Assembly (NCBI GenBank): GCA_963846005.1
Contig: CAWJUH010000003.1
Location: 372,001-436,000, forward strand
Source: CAVSUR01 sp963846005
GTDB lineage: Bacteria > Actinomycetota > Actinomycetes > Streptosporangiales > Streptosporangiaceae
Direction of reading: 5' to 3'
DNA: 64,000 nt
The notes under the pieces were generated by a model. That model was not told the origin of the DNA. It saw only the letters and a program-made list of their open reading frames with translations, and did not search any database. Both the position numbers and the translations under genes were made by a program. Shown one piece after another: positions 1 through 11,292 of the stretch (positions are counted from its first letter, which is position 1; each line of letters begins with the position of its first letter).

Positions 1-1318
1 GCTACGACGGGGTCGGGCTGTACGCGCCGCACCACGCCTACGGCGGCCCGGACGGCCTGAAGCGGCTGGTCGACGCCGCGCACGCGGCCGGCCTCGGGGT
101 GGTGCTCGACGTGGTCTACAACCACCTCGGCCCGGCCGGCAACTACCTGCCCGAGTTCGGGCCCTACTTTTCCGCCCGGCACCAGACCAACTGGGGCGAC
201 GGGGTGAATCTGGACGGCCCGGACTGCGGCGAGGTACGGCGGTTCGTGGCCGACAACGCGCTGATGTGGCTGCGCGACTACCACATCGACGGGCTGCGGC
301 TGGACGCCGTGCACGCGATCGCCGACGACTCGGCCGTGCACATCCTGGAGCAGCTGCAAGACGAGGTGTCCGCCCTGGCCGCGCACCTGCGCAAGCCGCT
401 GTTCCTGATCGCCGAGAGCGACCTGAACGACCCCCGGTTCGTCCGCGGCCGGGAGGCCGGCGGCTACGGGCTGGCCGCGGCCTGGGCCGACGAGTGGCAC
501 CACGCCCTGCACGCCGTGCTCACCGGCGAGCGGGACGGCTACTACGCCGACTTCGGCTCGCTGGCGCTGCTGGCCAAGGCGCTGCGCCAGGCCTGGGTCT
601 ACGACGGGACCTACTCCCCGCACCGGCGCCGGGTGCACGGCCGCCGGCGGCCGGCCTGTCCGGCAGCCAGTTCGTGGTCAGCGCCCAGAATCACGACCAG
701 GTCGGCAACAGGGCAGCCGGTGACCGGCCGGGCGCGCTGGTCAGCCACGGCCGCCTGAAGATCGCGGCGGCCCTGCTGCTCACCGCGCCGTTCGTGCCGA
801 TGCTGTTCCAGGGCGAGGAATGGGGCGCCTCCGCCCCGTTCCAGTACTTCACCGACCACGCCGACCCGCAGCTGGGCCAGGCGGTCAGCACCGGGCGGCG
901 GCAGGAATTCGCCGCGTTCGGCTGGGACCCGGCGGACGTGCCCGACCCGCAGGCGGCCGCCACGTTCGAGCGCTCCCGGCTGGACTGGTCCGAATTGGGC
1001 GAGAAGGACCACGCCGACCTGCTGGCCTGGTACCGGGCCCTGATCGCGCTGCGCCGGGCCGTGCCCGCCCTCACCGACCCGCGGCTGGAGCGCACCGGGA
1101 CCGATTTCGACCCGGCGGCGGGCTGGCTGACCGTGCGCCGCGGGCCGGTGACGGTGGCCTGCAACCTCGGCACCGCCGAGTGGACCTGCCCGGCCGGGCC
1201 GGGCACCGCGGTGGCCGCCGGGTCCGATCCGGGCATCGCCCGGACAGCGGAGGGCATTTCGCTGCCGCCCGATACCGTCGTGATCCTGGCCGGCCCCGAT
1301 CTGGCCGGCCCGGCTTGA
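1..1318 (+). CDS. treZ: Malto-oligosyltrehalose trehalohydrolase, 5'-truncated by the window edge and frameshifted
   Basis: Releases trehalose from maltooligosyltrehalose in the TreY/TreZ pathway (cytoplasmic GH13). The frame is open from base 3 and reads the family segment YDGVGLYAPHHAYGG, then LDVVYNHLGPAGN, the nucleophile region HIDGLRLDAVHAI and the acid region FLIAESDLND. The last conserved block, SAQNHDQVGNR, and the C-terminal beta domain lie in the -1 frame. The switch falls at about 642-646 (CGCCG run); adding one base gives HGR followed by PAAGLSGSQFVV. The N-terminus is outside the window. The treX-like gene follows 52 bp downstream, as in trehalose operons. The shift is either a sequencing error or a real inactivation; conserved sequence on both sides favours error or a very recent event. 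Confidence 0.9.
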   Translation, partial: LRRGRAVRAAPRLRRPGRPEAAGRRRARGRPRGGARRGLQPPRPGRQLPARVRALLFRPAPDQLGRRGESGRPGLRRGTAVRGRQRADVAARLPHRRAAAGRRARDRRRLGRAHPGAAARRGVRPGRAPAQAAVPDRRERPERPPVRPRPGGRRLRAGRGLGRRVAPRPARRAHRRAGRLLRRLRLAGAAGQGAAPGLGLRRDLLPAPAPGARPPAAGLSGSQFVVSAQNHDQVGNRAAGDRPGALVSHGRLKIAAALLLTAPFVPMLFQGEEWGASAPFQYFTDHADPQLGQAVSTGRRQEFAAFGWDPADVPDPQAAATFERSRLDWSELGEKDHADLLAWYRALIALRRAVPALTDPRLERTGTDFDPAAGWLTVRRGPVTVACNLGTAEWTCPAGPGTAVAAGSDPGIARTAEGISLPPDTVVILAGPDLAGPA

Positions 1319-1370
1319 TCCGGGCCACCGCGGCCGCCGGAGCCGGCCTTGAGGAGAGGACCATCCGCAG

Positions 1371-3472
<2,102 letters not shown>

Positions 3473-3476
<4 letters not shown>

Positions 3477-5002
3477 GCCGCCCGCGGCTGACCGCAGACC
3501 AGGCGGCCCGGCTCAGCCTGGCCGAGCAGCACGACTGGCACCGCCGCCGGATGCCCGGCCGCCGCGGCGCGCCCGCCCGCCGCCTGGACCTGGCGCCGGG
3601 CGCGGCCGTCCCGGCCTGCGGGCGGCACCTGGCGTTCGGCCCGGACCCGGCCCGGCAGATGACGGTGTCCTGGCAGGTCCCGGTCCTGGTCGCCGACCCG
3701 TTCCTGCGGGTCGGCGAGGCACCCGGCGACCTCGGCCAGAAGATCGCCGCGGAGATCAGGACCGTGACCACGCGGCGCGAGGACACCGCGCCGCGCCACC
3801 GGGCGCCACCGTCGGCCGGGCCTGCCGTCGAGCAGTACTATCTGCATGCCGAGGTCAGCGGGCTGGCGCCCGGCCGGCGCTACTACTACGCGGCCGGCCA
3901 CCGCGGCCTCGACCCCGGCGGCTGCCCCGGTCCCGGCGCCGCCGCCGGGACGTTCCGCACCGCGCCGGGCCGCCGCGAGCCGTTCACCTTCACCGCGTTC
4001 GGCGACCAGGGCGTCAGCTACGACGCGGCCGCCGCCGCCGCCCAGGTCCGGGCCCTGCGGCCGGCCTTCCACCTGCACGCGGGCGACATCTCCTACGCCG
4101 AGGCCGGCGGCCGCGGGCTGATCACCGACGGCTACGACCCGCGGATGTGGGACTCCTTCTTCGCCCTCGCCGAGCAGGCGGCCGGTGCGGTGCCCTGGCA
4201 GGTCGCGATGGGCAACCACGAGATGGAGGCCTGGCACTCCGCGGACGGGTACGGCGCGCAGCGGGCCCGGTTCGCCCTGCCCGGCGCCGGCGGCCCGGAC
4301 GATGGCAGGCCCGGCGATGGCGGCCCGCCGGCCGCCTACTACAGCTTCACCTGCGGCAACGTGGGCGTGGTCAGCCTGGACGCCAACGACGTGTCAGCCG
4401 AGATCACCGCGAACCTCGGCTACACCGGCGGGGCGCAGACCCGCTGGCTGGCCGCCACCCTGGCGGAGCTGCGGGCCCGGCCGGGCATCGATTTCCTGGT
4501 GGTGTTCTTCCACCACTGCGCCTACTGCACCTGCTCGGCGCACGGCTCGGACGGCGGCGTCCGGGCGGCCTGGGTGCCGCTGTTCGACGCCTGCCAGGTC
4601 GACCTGGTCGTCAACGGCCACAACCACATCTACGAGCGGACCGACCCGCTGGCCGGCGGCCGCTGCGGCGCCGCCGCGCCGCCCGGCGCGAGCATCCGGC
4701 CCGCGGCCGCGGGCACGACCTACATCACCGCCGGCGGCGGCGGGATGGACCTGTACGGCTTCCCCGCCCCCGACCGCTATCTCGGCGGCGGGCCTGGCGG
4801 CGGCGGCCCGGCCCGCGGCTACCTGCAGGCGGGCGGCGGCGAGACCGAGCCGGAGAGCGCCGCGTGGTCGCGGGTCCGCTACACCGGGTACTGCCTGCTC
4901 GCCGCCGACAGCCGCCCGGCCCCGGGCACCGGCGGCACGCTGACGGTCCGGGCGCTGGCCCCGGGCGGGACCGAGATCGACCGGGTGACGCTGGTCCGCT
5001 GA
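3473..5002 (+). CDS. Purple acid phosphatase-like metallophosphoesterase
   Basis: The product has an N-terminal fibronectin-like domain (about 30-165) and a calcineurin-like phosphoesterase domain. All five metal motifs of purple acid phosphatases are present in order: GDQG, GDISY, GNHE, the FFHH histidine and GHNH. This predicts a dinuclear-metal phosphomonoesterase or diesterase; the substrate is unknown. The N-terminal stretch LSLAEQHDWHRR resembles the start of actinobacterial homologues, so translation should begin before it. No ATG, GTG or TTG lies in frame between the treX stop and that stretch; the only candidates are CTG at 3473 (overlapping the treX stop, possible coupling) and ATG at 3551, which would remove the conserved segment. 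The start is therefore unsettled. No signal peptide is evident. Confidence 0.85.
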
Positions 5003-5003
5003 G

Positions 5004-5148
5004 CCGGTCGTGCGGGCCCGCGGGGCCCGATGCGATCGGCCGGGGGGTTCCGGGGGTCCTCCCCGGGCCAGCACCGCCGGTCGTGCGGGCCCGCGGGGCC
5101 CGATGCGATCGGCCGGGAGGTTCCGGGGGTCCTCCCCCGGGCCAGCAC
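5004..5148. repeat. Tandem direct repeat, two copies of about 72 bp
   Basis: Copy 1 at 5004-5074 and copy 2 at 5077-5148 are nearly identical (one substitution and one extra C). Each holds two inverted repeats: GGGCCC-GCG-GGGCCC and a CCGGGG/CCCCGG stem with loop GTCCT. It fills the gap between the convergent phosphoesterase and hydrolase genes, so a duplicated bidirectional terminator is the simplest reading. No T-tract follows either hairpin. Confidence 0.75.
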
Positions 5149-5149
5149 T

Positions 5150-5902
5150 TCAGGAGGCGGCTCGCTGAGCCGGGATCCGCGGCCGGATCCGGGGCCGGTC
5201 CAGCTGCTCCAGGATGGCGGCCAGCGCCTCGGGCTGGCTGACGTGCGGGCAGTGCCCGCTGTCGATCTCCACCGGTTCCACGCCGAGGCGCTGCCGGGCG
5301 GCGGCGCGCATCCAGTCCGGCCGCAGGGTACGGTCCCCCCGCGGCAGCACGAAGGTCGACGGGACGCCGGGCGGCCGCGGCGCCGGCGGCTCGCGGTACA
5401 CCTCAGCCGGGCTGAACAGCCGCAGCGTGGACAGCCCCCAGCGCAGGCTGGGCAGGTCACAGTCGTGGAACAGGAAATAGGCGGCCACCACCGGGTCGGC
5501 CAGCACCGACGCGGCCGCCGAGCGCCATTCGGCGCCGAACATCTGCGCCGCCGCCTGCTGGACCTCGTCGTGATAGCTGCGCCGGCCCGGGGCCGGCACG
5601 TACGCGGCGAGCCACACCAGGTGGCCCGGCGCGAGGGCCGCGGCCAGGGCGGGCATCAGCACTCCCGCCCCCGAGTGCGCCACCAGCACCGGGCTGCTCA
5701 GCCCGGGCCCGGCCTGGGCGGCCGCCCGGGCCGCATAGCCGGCCGCGCCCGGCCCCGGCGCCTCCGCCGCGGCCGGCGGCCCGGGCGGCCCGGCCGCGAG
5801 GTCGATCAGCTCCGCCCGGTGGCCGCGGCGCTGCAGCTCATCCGACAGCCGCCGCCATCCCTGCGGCGACTGCGCCGTGCCGTGCACCAGGACGAAATCC
5901 AC
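5150..5902 (-). CDS. Alpha/beta hydrolase (EstC/methylesterase-like)
   Basis: 250-residue alpha/beta-hydrolase. The start shows FVLVHGTAQSPQGW (oxyanion loop), the nucleophile elbow is VAHSGAG (Ser about 97) and the catalytic His is in DSGHCPHVSQPE near the C-terminus. The short lid and this motif order fit the small hydrolases related to plant methylesterases and pyrethroid-hydrolase-like proteins. The substrate is unknown. The start is GTG at 5902 behind GAGGAG. It lies downstream of the SDR gene on the same strand with a 137-bp gap, so it may have its own promoter. Confidence 0.85.
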   Translation of the reverse strand: MDFVLVHGTAQSPQGWRRLSDELQRRGHRAELIDLAAGPPGPPAAAEAPGPGAAGYAARAAAQAGPGLSSPVLVAHSGAGVLMPALAAALAPGHLVWLAAYVPAPGRRSYHDEVQQAAAQMFGAEWRSAAASVLADPVVAAYFLFHDCDLPSLRWGLSTLRLFSPAEVYREPPAPRPPGVPSTFVLPRGDRTLRPDWMRAAARQRLGVEPVEIDSGHCPHVSQPEALAAILEQLDRPRIRPRIPAQRAAS

Positions 5903-6021
5903 GCATGCTCCTCAGGCTGACAGCGCCCGCTCCCTCCCGCGCCGCCGCCAGGCGGCCGGCCCGGTTCCCTTGCCGCTTACGGGTTCAGTCAGTGGGAACA
6001 CGATGTCACAGATCGGTATTT

Positions 6022-6043
6022 GTAGTGGCAAACTTGCCGCTAC
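6022..6043 (-). terminator. Hairpin overlapping the SDR stop codon
   Basis: GTAGTGGCAA (6022-6031) pairs with TTGCCGCTAC (6034-6043), with one mismatch that becomes a G-U pair on one strand. The structure overlaps the stop codon (6040-6042) of the minus-strand SDR gene. There is only a weak A/T stretch after it, so termination is a guess. Confidence 0.35.
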
Positions 6044-6840
6044 TGCCCTTTCCCTGCGGGCCTGACGAACATCTGCGGCGGCTTGTTGCCGGCCAGCTGG
6101 CCGCCGTCCACCGGGACCACGGTCCCGGTGACGAACGACGACTGCGGCGCGCACAGCCACAGCACCACGTCGGCGACCTCGGCCGGGGTGCCGGTCCGGC
6201 GCATCGGGGTGGACTGGGCGGCCAGTTCCTGCGCGCGCGGCCCGGCCGCCTCCAGCCGGTGGGTGAGGATCGGCCCGGGCGCCACCACGTTGACCCGCAC
6301 CCCGGCGTCGGCGTAATCCAGGGCCGCGACCTTAGTCAGCCCGATGATCCCGGCCTTGCCCGCGACGTAGGCGGCCAGGTTCGCGGTGCCGTTCACCCCG
6401 GCCACCGAGGCCATGTTCACGATCGCGCCGCCGCCGGTGCGCAGCATCGCCGGGATCTGGTATTTCATGCCGAGGAACGTGGCGCGGATGCTCGTGGCGA
6501 TGGACGCGTCGAACTCGGCCGGGTCGATATCGGCCAGCGGCGCGGGCAGCGGGCCGCCCGCGGCATTGTTGAACGCGTAGTCCAGCCGCCCGTAGCCGGC
6601 CAGCGCCCGGCCGGCCAGCTCGCGCGCGGCCGCCTCGCCGGTCACGTCGGCGGCCACCGCGCTGGCCTGGCCGCCGGCGGCCGCGATGCCGTCCGCCACC
6701 GCCTGCACCGCGGCGGCGTCCCGGGCCGCCAGCACCACGGCGGCGCCGGCCGTGGCGAACGCCTGCGCGACCGCCGCGCCGATCCCGCGGCTGGCCCCCG
6801 CCACCAGCGCGACCTTTCCGTGCATGACGGGCTCGGTCAT
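6040..6840 (-). CDS. Short-chain dehydrogenase/reductase (classical SDR)
   Basis: 266-residue NAD(P)-dependent oxidoreductase. It has the Rossmann motif GASRGIG, the NNAAG motif, and a catalytic Ser-Tyr-Lys set in MASVAGV and YVAGKAG. The C-terminus is FVTGTVVPVDGGQ, typical of FabG-like SDRs. The ATG at 6840 is chosen because GGGAGG lies 6 nt upstream; an in-frame GTG/ATG extension to 6885 would run into the operator. It is divergent from a MarR gene, with shared operator sites at 6888-6930, so it is probably the MarR target. The substrate is unknown. Confidence 0.9.
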   Translation of the reverse strand: MTEPVMHGKVALVAGASRGIGAAVAQAFATAGAAVVLAARDAAAVQAVADGIAAAGGQASAVAADVTGEAAARELAGRALAGYGRLDYAFNNAAGGPLPAPLADIDPAEFDASIATSIRATFLGMKYQIPAMLRTGGGAIVNMASVAGVNGTANLAAYVAGKAGIIGLTKVAALDYADAGVRVNVVAPGPILTHRLEAAGPRAQELAAQSTPMRRTGTPAEVADVVLWLCAPQSSFVTGTVVPVDGGQLAGNKPPQMFVRPAGKGQ

Positions 6841-6887
6841 GCCGGTCCTCCCTTCGCCCGCGGCCCGGCTCACCCGCCAGGCCATTA

Positions 6888-6930
6888 CTTTGATGCCTAA
6901 TGTTAGATATCGAAGCTTTAGATGTCAAAG
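6888..6930. promoter_or_regulatory. MarR-type operator with three 13-bp half-sites
   Basis: Three 13-bp sites repeat every 15 bp: CTTTGATGCCTAA (6888-6900, inverted), TTAGATATCGAAG (6903-6915) and TTAGATGTCAAAG (6918-6930). The first two form an imperfect palindrome; the third repeats the right arm in direct orientation. It lies between divergent SDR and MarR genes, directly upstream of the putative MarR -10 box (6940-6945). Binding is inferred from position and symmetry. Confidence 0.7.
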
Positions 6931-6939
6931 AGATTCTGG

Positions 6940-6945
6940 TACGGT
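6940..6945 (+). promoter_or_regulatory. -10 element TACGGT of the marR-like gene
   Basis: TACGGT, preceded by TG one base upstream (extended -10), ends 6 nt before the ATG at 6952. Transcription would start at the start codon, giving a leaderless mRNA. Confidence 0.5.
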
Positions 6946-6951
6946 GAGGCC

Positions 6952-7395
6952 ATGCCGCGGCCTGCTGTCACCCCGATCGGCCGTCACCTGGGCCGGGTGG
7001 CCAGGGACGTGAACCGGGCTTTCGACGGCGCGCTCACGGCGGCCGGCGGGTCGCTTCCGGCCTGGCTGATCCTGATCTCGCTGAAGTCCGGCGCGGCGGC
7101 CAGCCAGCGGCAGCTGGCCGCCGCGGTCGGCATCCAGGACGCGACGCTCACCCACCACCTGGCCGCAATGGAGGCGGCCGGGGTGCTGACCCGGCGGCGC
7201 GACCCGGGGAACCGGCGGGTGCAGCGGGTGGAGCTGACCGCCGCCGGCGAGGCGCTGTTCGCCCGGCTGGCGGCCGCCGCCGCCGCGTTCGACGAGCAGC
7301 TGCGCGCCGGGCTGTCCGATGCCGACCTGCAGCAGGCCCGGCGGCTGCTGGACGCGCTGCACCGCAACGCCCGCGCGGCCGGGGAGAGCGGCTGA
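6952..7395 (+). CDS. MarR-family transcriptional regulator
   Basis: 147-residue winged-helix regulator. The core shows LAAAVGIQDATLTHHLAAMEAAGVLTRRRDPGNRRVQRVELTAAG split over helix-turn-helix and wing, the classic MarR pattern, and it would act as a dimer. It is divergent from the SDR gene across a three-half-site operator, so it probably represses both. The ABC exporter genes lie immediately downstream on the same strand, so it may also control them. The ATG at 6952 sits 6 nt after TACGGT; an upstream in-frame start at 6922 lies inside the operator and is rejected. Confidence 0.9.
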   Translation: MPRPAVTPIGRHLGRVARDVNRAFDGALTAAGGSLPAWLILISLKSGAAASQRQLAAAVGIQDATLTHHLAAMEAAGVLTRRRDPGNRRVQRVELTAAGEALFARLAAAAAAFDEQLRAGLSDADLQQARRLLDALHRNARAAGESG

Positions 7396-7417
7396 CCCCG
7401 CGGCTACGATGAGCGCG

Positions 7418-8409
7418 ATGAGCACCGCACCAGCTCAGGCGAGCCCGCCCGGCCCGGCCCCGGCCCGGGCGGTCATCCATACCGAGGACCTGACCAAGAT
7501 CTACTCCGGCACCGACTTCGCCGCCGTGGACCGGCTCAACCTGGACGTGCAGGCCGGGGAGATCTTCGGCCTGCTCGGCCCGAACGGGCCGGCAAGACCA
7601 CCACCGCGGGCATGCTCACCACCCGGGTGGTGCCCACCTCCGGGCGCGCGTTCGTGGCCGGGGTGGACGTCGCGGCCCATCCGGCGCTGGCCAAGCAGCT
7701 CAGCGGGATCGTGTCGCAGCAGAACACGCTGGACCGCCAGCTCACGGTCTGGGAGAACCTGTACTTCCACGGGCGGCTGTTCGGCATGGGCGCGCGCGCC
7801 TCCCGGCGGACCGCCGACGAGCTGCTCGAGCAGTTCCAGCTGTCGAAGTGGGCGAAGGCGTCGGTGTACGCGCTGTCGGGCGGGATGGCACAGCGGCTGA
7901 TGGTGGCCCGGGCCATCTTCCACCGGCCGTCGGTGCTGTTCCTGGACGAGCCGACGGCCGGCCTGGACCCGCAGAGCCGGCTGGCGCTGTGGGACCTGCT
8001 CGGCGAGCTGCACGCCGACGGGCAGACGATCCTGCTCACCACGCACTACATGGAGGAAGCCGACCGGCTCTGCGGCCGGGTGGCCATCATGGACCACGGC
8101 AAGATCCTGGCCCTGGACACTCCGGCGGCGCTCAAGCAGAGCGTCGGCGCCGACACCATCGTCACGATCCAGGCGGCCGGCGACACCGGCCGGCTGGCGG
8201 AGTCGCTGGCCCGGGAGGTGGCCGGGGTGACCCGCACCCGGCTGACCGGCGACGGGGTGCAGCTGCACGTGCAGGGCAGCGAGCGGCCGATCGCCGCGAT
8301 CGTGCTGGCCGCCGAGCGGGCCGGGTTCGAGCTGGCCGATATCGCGATTGCCGAGCCGAGCCTGGAGACCGTGTTCATCAACCTGACCGGCAAGGAGCTG
8401 CGCGACTGA
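7418..8409 (+). CDS. ABC transporter ATP-binding protein, DrrA-like (frameshifted in Walker A)
   Basis: ATPase subunit of a two-gene drug/lipid-type exporter. The start of the domain (HTEDLTKIYSGTDFAAVDRLNL, read as two blocks) is in one frame up to LLGPNG; the rest begins in the -1 frame with TTTAGMLTTRV. One G is missing from a G run at 7586-7588, exactly inside Walker A; restoring it gives LLGPNGAGKTTT. Downstream are the Q-loop SQQNTL, signature LSGGMAQR, Walker B VLFLDEPTAGLDP and the H-loop TTHYMEEAD, then a C-terminal accessory domain (about 225-320). A TACGAT box favours ATG 7418 over 7409. The stop overlaps the permease start (TGATG). Confidence 0.88.
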
Positions 8410-9314
8410 TGGCCTCCCATGCCACCTCCCCCGCCCCGGCGGCGGCGCCCGCCCCCGCCCGGCCGCACATCGGCGGCGGCCCCGCCCGGTCGGTGGCCGC
8501 GGCGAGCTGGACCGCGCTCGGCGCGCTGATGCTGCGCGACCTGGTCGTGCTGCGCAAGCACCTGTGGGAGTTCGTGCTGCGCACGCTGATCCAGCCGTTC
8601 CTGCTGTGCTTCGTCTTCCTGTACGTCTTCCCCAAGATCGGGCAGGGCATCGGCGGCGGACGCGGCGACGCGGCCGAGTCGGCGTTCGCAACCGTGCTGG
8701 TGCCCGGGGTGGTCGGCATCTCGGTCATGTTCCAGGGCGTGCAGTCGATCGCGCTGGCCATGGCCCAGGAGTTCGGCTTTACCCGGGAGATCGAGGACCG
8801 GGTGCAGGCGCCGTGCCCGATCTGGCTGGTGGCGATGGCCAAGGTGCTGTCCGGGGCCGCTCAGGGGGTGCTGTCGGCGGTCATCGTGCTGCCGATCGCC
8901 TCGGTGGTGCACGCGCCGGGAGTGGAAGCCCACCTGACGCTGCACTGGTGGCTGATCCTGACGTTCATCCCGGTCGCAAGCGTGGCGATGGCCGGGCTCG
9001 GGCTGGTGCTCGGCACCAGCTTCGAGCCGCGCAACATCGGGCTGATGTTCGGCTTCATCATCCTGCCGATCACGTTCCTCGGCGGCACGTACTACTCGTG
9101 GACCAAGCTGGCCCCGGTCACCGTGGGCGGCTGGCACTGGCTGCAGACCGTCGTGCTGGTCAACCCGCTGATCTACGTGAACGAGGGCATGCGGGCCGCG
9201 TTCACCACCTTCCCGCACATGCACCTGTACGTGATCTACCCGGTCGTCATCGGGTTCGGCGCGCTGTTCCTGGCCATCGGGCTGCGCAACTTCCGCCGCC
9301 GCGTGCTGTCCTGA
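8409..9314 (+). CDS. ABC-2 type transporter permease, DrrB-like
   Basis: 301-residue membrane protein with a Pro/Ala-rich cytoplasmic N-terminus (about 1-40), then about six hydrophobic segments (LRTLIQPFLLCFVFLYVF first, VIYPVVIGFGALFLAIGL last). The loop containing EFGFTREIEDRVQAPCP is typical of the ABC-2 permeases of the daunorubicin-resistance/polyketide-export group. It overlaps the ATPase stop codon by one base, so the two are translationally coupled and form one exporter. The substrate cannot be told. Confidence 0.9.
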   Translation: MASHATSPAPAAAPAPARPHIGGGPARSVAAASWTALGALMLRDLVVLRKHLWEFVLRTLIQPFLLCFVFLYVFPKIGQGIGGGRGDAAESAFATVLVPGVVGISVMFQGVQSIALAMAQEFGFTREIEDRVQAPCPIWLVAMAKVLSGAAQGVLSAVIVLPIASVVHAPGVEAHLTLHWWLILTFIPVASVAMAGLGLVLGTSFEPRNIGLMFGFIILPITFLGGTYYSWTKLAPVTVGGWHWLQTVVLVNPLIYVNEGMRAAFTTFPHMHLYVIYPVVIGFGALFLAIGLRNFRRRVLS

Positions 9315-9441
9315 CCGGCCCGGGACCCGGGCCCGGAAATTCTTCCGGCCGGCTGTCGAATCGGCGGCCGGCCGTTCGACGCACGGGTGACAACAGATCC
9401 GGCCGGGCGCTGGCCCGGCCGCCGAGCGCGAGGAGCGAGTC

Positions 9442-9777
9442 ATGCGGTTTTTCTGCTACACCCTGGGCGACCCGTCGGCCCCGATGCCGCCGCCCACCCA
9501 GGAGCTGATGACCGAGATGGGCAAGCTGGTCGAGGAGGCCACCCAGGCCGGCGTGCTGGTCGCCACCGGCGGGATGGCGCCGCTGGACCAGGCCACCAAG
9601 GTCAGCTACGCCGACGGCAAGTTCACCGTGCTGGACGGCCCGTTCACCGAGGCCAAGGAGCTGATCGGCGGCTGGGCGCTGCTCGACACCCGGGACCAGG
9701 CCGAGGCGGTCGAGTGGGGCAAGCGCTTCCTGACCCTCGTCGGCAGCGGCGAGTCCACCATCCGCCCGGTCTACTGA
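9442..9777 (+). CDS. YCII-related (DGPF) domain protein, module 1
   Basis: 111-residue dimeric alpha+beta protein with the family hallmark DGPFTEAKELIGGWALLD. The function is not established; members of this family are encoded next to ECF42 sigma factors across actinobacteria, and here the sigma gene follows after 158 bp. The start follows GCGAGGAGCGAGTC, a good ribosome site. A second YCII/ECF42 pair lies at 12434-14038. Confidence 0.88.
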   Translation: MRFFCYTLGDPSAPMPPPTQELMTEMGKLVEEATQAGVLVATGGMAPLDQATKVSYADGKFTVLDGPFTEAKELIGGWALLDTRDQAEAVEWGKRFLTLVGSGESTIRPVY

Positions 9778-9817
9778 CCCCGGCCGCCCCGGCCCGGCCA
9801 CGCCGGCCAGGGCACAC

Positions 9818-9867
9818 CGTGGCTGTGACATCCAGCGGCATAGCACACTCTGGATGTCACAGCCACG
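9818..9867. repeat. Long perfect inverted repeat (hairpin family B, copy 1)
   Basis: CGTGGCTGTGACATCCAG (9818-9835) is the exact reverse complement of 9850-9867, with a 14-nt loop. It sits between the YCII gene and its ECF42 partner. The core CTGGATGTCACA recurs at 46467-46478 in another hairpin. It may attenuate read-through from YCII to sigma, or be a mobile palindromic repeat. Confidence 0.85.
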
Positions 9868-9935
9868 GGGCACGTGAAGCGGCCCGGGGCAGGCGCGCTT
9901 GCCGGGGCGGGCGGGCGGTGGTGTGATCGGGTGCC

Positions 9936-11227
9936 ATGACCGGCGGGGCGGCGCACGCGGCGATCGACGCCGTGGTCCGGATGGAGTGGCCGCGGCTGAT
10001 TGCCGGGCTGGCCCGTTACGCGGGCGATGTCGGGCTGGCCGAGGAACTGGCCCAGGACGCGGTGGTCGCGGCGCTGGAGCAATGGCCGCAGGACGGGGTG
10101 CCGGGCCGGCCGGGGGCCTGGCTGATGACCGTGGCCAAGCGGCGGGCGGTCGACCAGTTCCGCCGCAGCGCCGACCTGGCCCGCAAGTACGAGCAGATCG
10201 GCCGGGCCCTGGAGGCCGAGGGCGGCGCGGTGACCCCGGACTTCGACGCCGCGGCCGAGGACCGCATCGAGGACGACCTGCTGCGGCTGATCTTCACCTC
10301 CTGCCATCCGGTGCTGCCGGTGACCGGCCGGGTGGCGCTGACGCTGCGGCTGCTCGGCGGGCTGACCGCGGCCGAGATCGCCCGCGGCTACCTGCTGCCC
10401 GAGCCGGCCATCGCCCAGCGCATCGTCCGGGCCAAGAGGACGCTGGCCACCTCGGGCGTGCGGATCGAGGTCCCGGACGCGGCACAGCGGCCGGAGCGGC
10501 TGGCCTCGGTGCTTGAGGTCATCTACCTGATCTTCAACGAGGGCTACTCGGCGACGGCCGGGGACGACTGGATGCGCCCGGCGCTGTGCGCCGAGGCGCT
10601 GCGCCTCGGCCGGCTGCTGGCCCAGATCGCGCCGGGCGAGCCTGAGGTGCACGGGCTGGCGGCGCTGATGGAGGTCCAGGCGTCGCGGCTGCGGGCCCGT
10701 ACCGGGCCGGATGGCCGGCCGGTGCTGCTGGCCGACCAGGACCGGCACCGCTGGGACCGGCTGCTGATCAACCGGGGACTGGCCGCGCTGGACCGGGCCC
10801 GCCAGCTCGGCGGCCAGGACGGGCCGTACGCGCTGCAGGCGGCGATCGCCGCCTGCCACGCCCGCGCGTTCCGGGCCGCCGACACCGACTGGGCGCAGAT
10901 CGCCGCGCTGTACGCCGAGCTGGTGGCCGTCACGCCCTCGCCGGTCATCGAGCTGAACCGGGCGGTCGCGGTATCGATGGCCTACGGGCCGCAGGCAGGC
11001 CTGGCCATCGTGGACGTGCTCGCCGCCGAGCCCGCGCTGCGCGGTTATCACCTGCTGCCGAGCGTGCGCGGCGACCTGCTGATGAAGCTGGCGGCCTGGC
11101 CGAGGCGCAGGCCGAGTTCGAGCGCGCCGCCGCGCTGACCGCCAACGCCGCCGAACGGGAGCTGTCCGCCCGCCGGGCCCGGGAGGCGGAGGCGGAGGCG
11201 GCCAGTGCGGGCCGGGGAAGCACATGA
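9936..11227 (+). CDS. ECF42-type RNA polymerase sigma factor, module 1 (3' frameshift)
   Basis: Sigma-70 region 2 (AEELAQDAVVAALEQWP) and region 4 (LTAAEIARGYLLPEPAIAQRIVRAKR) are followed by the long C-terminal extension of ECF42 factors (about 200-430; LEVIYLIFNEGY, ALCAEALRLGRLL, SPVIELNRAVAVSMA). The frame changes at about 11089-11091: one missing G in CTGGCGG would restore KLGGLAEAQAEFERAAALTAN and a stop at 11225-11227; as read it stops at 11138. Paired with the YCII gene upstream. No anti-sigma gene is adjacent, which fits ECF42, where the C-terminal extension is thought to regulate. Confidence 0.87.
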
Positions 11228-11271
11228 TCGTGCAGGCTTTTCAGTTCTGACCACTGAGAAGTCAGCACGAT
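11226..11271. repeat. Imperfect inverted repeat (hairpin family A, copy 1)
   Basis: ATCGTGCAGGCTTTTCAGT (11227-11245) pairs with 11253-11271 (16 of 19) around a 7-nt loop, mismatched near arm positions 8-10. It overlaps the restored stop codon of the sigma gene. A related hairpin with the same arm sequence and loop length is at 46702-46748. It could serve as a terminator. Confidence 0.75.
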
Positions 11272-11292
11272 GTTGAGGAACGGCCAGCCGGG

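Noticed and set aside
9355..9382. GTCGAA ... TTCGAC inverted repeat upstream of YCII module 1
   Set aside because: Six-base arms only; not convincing as an operator.
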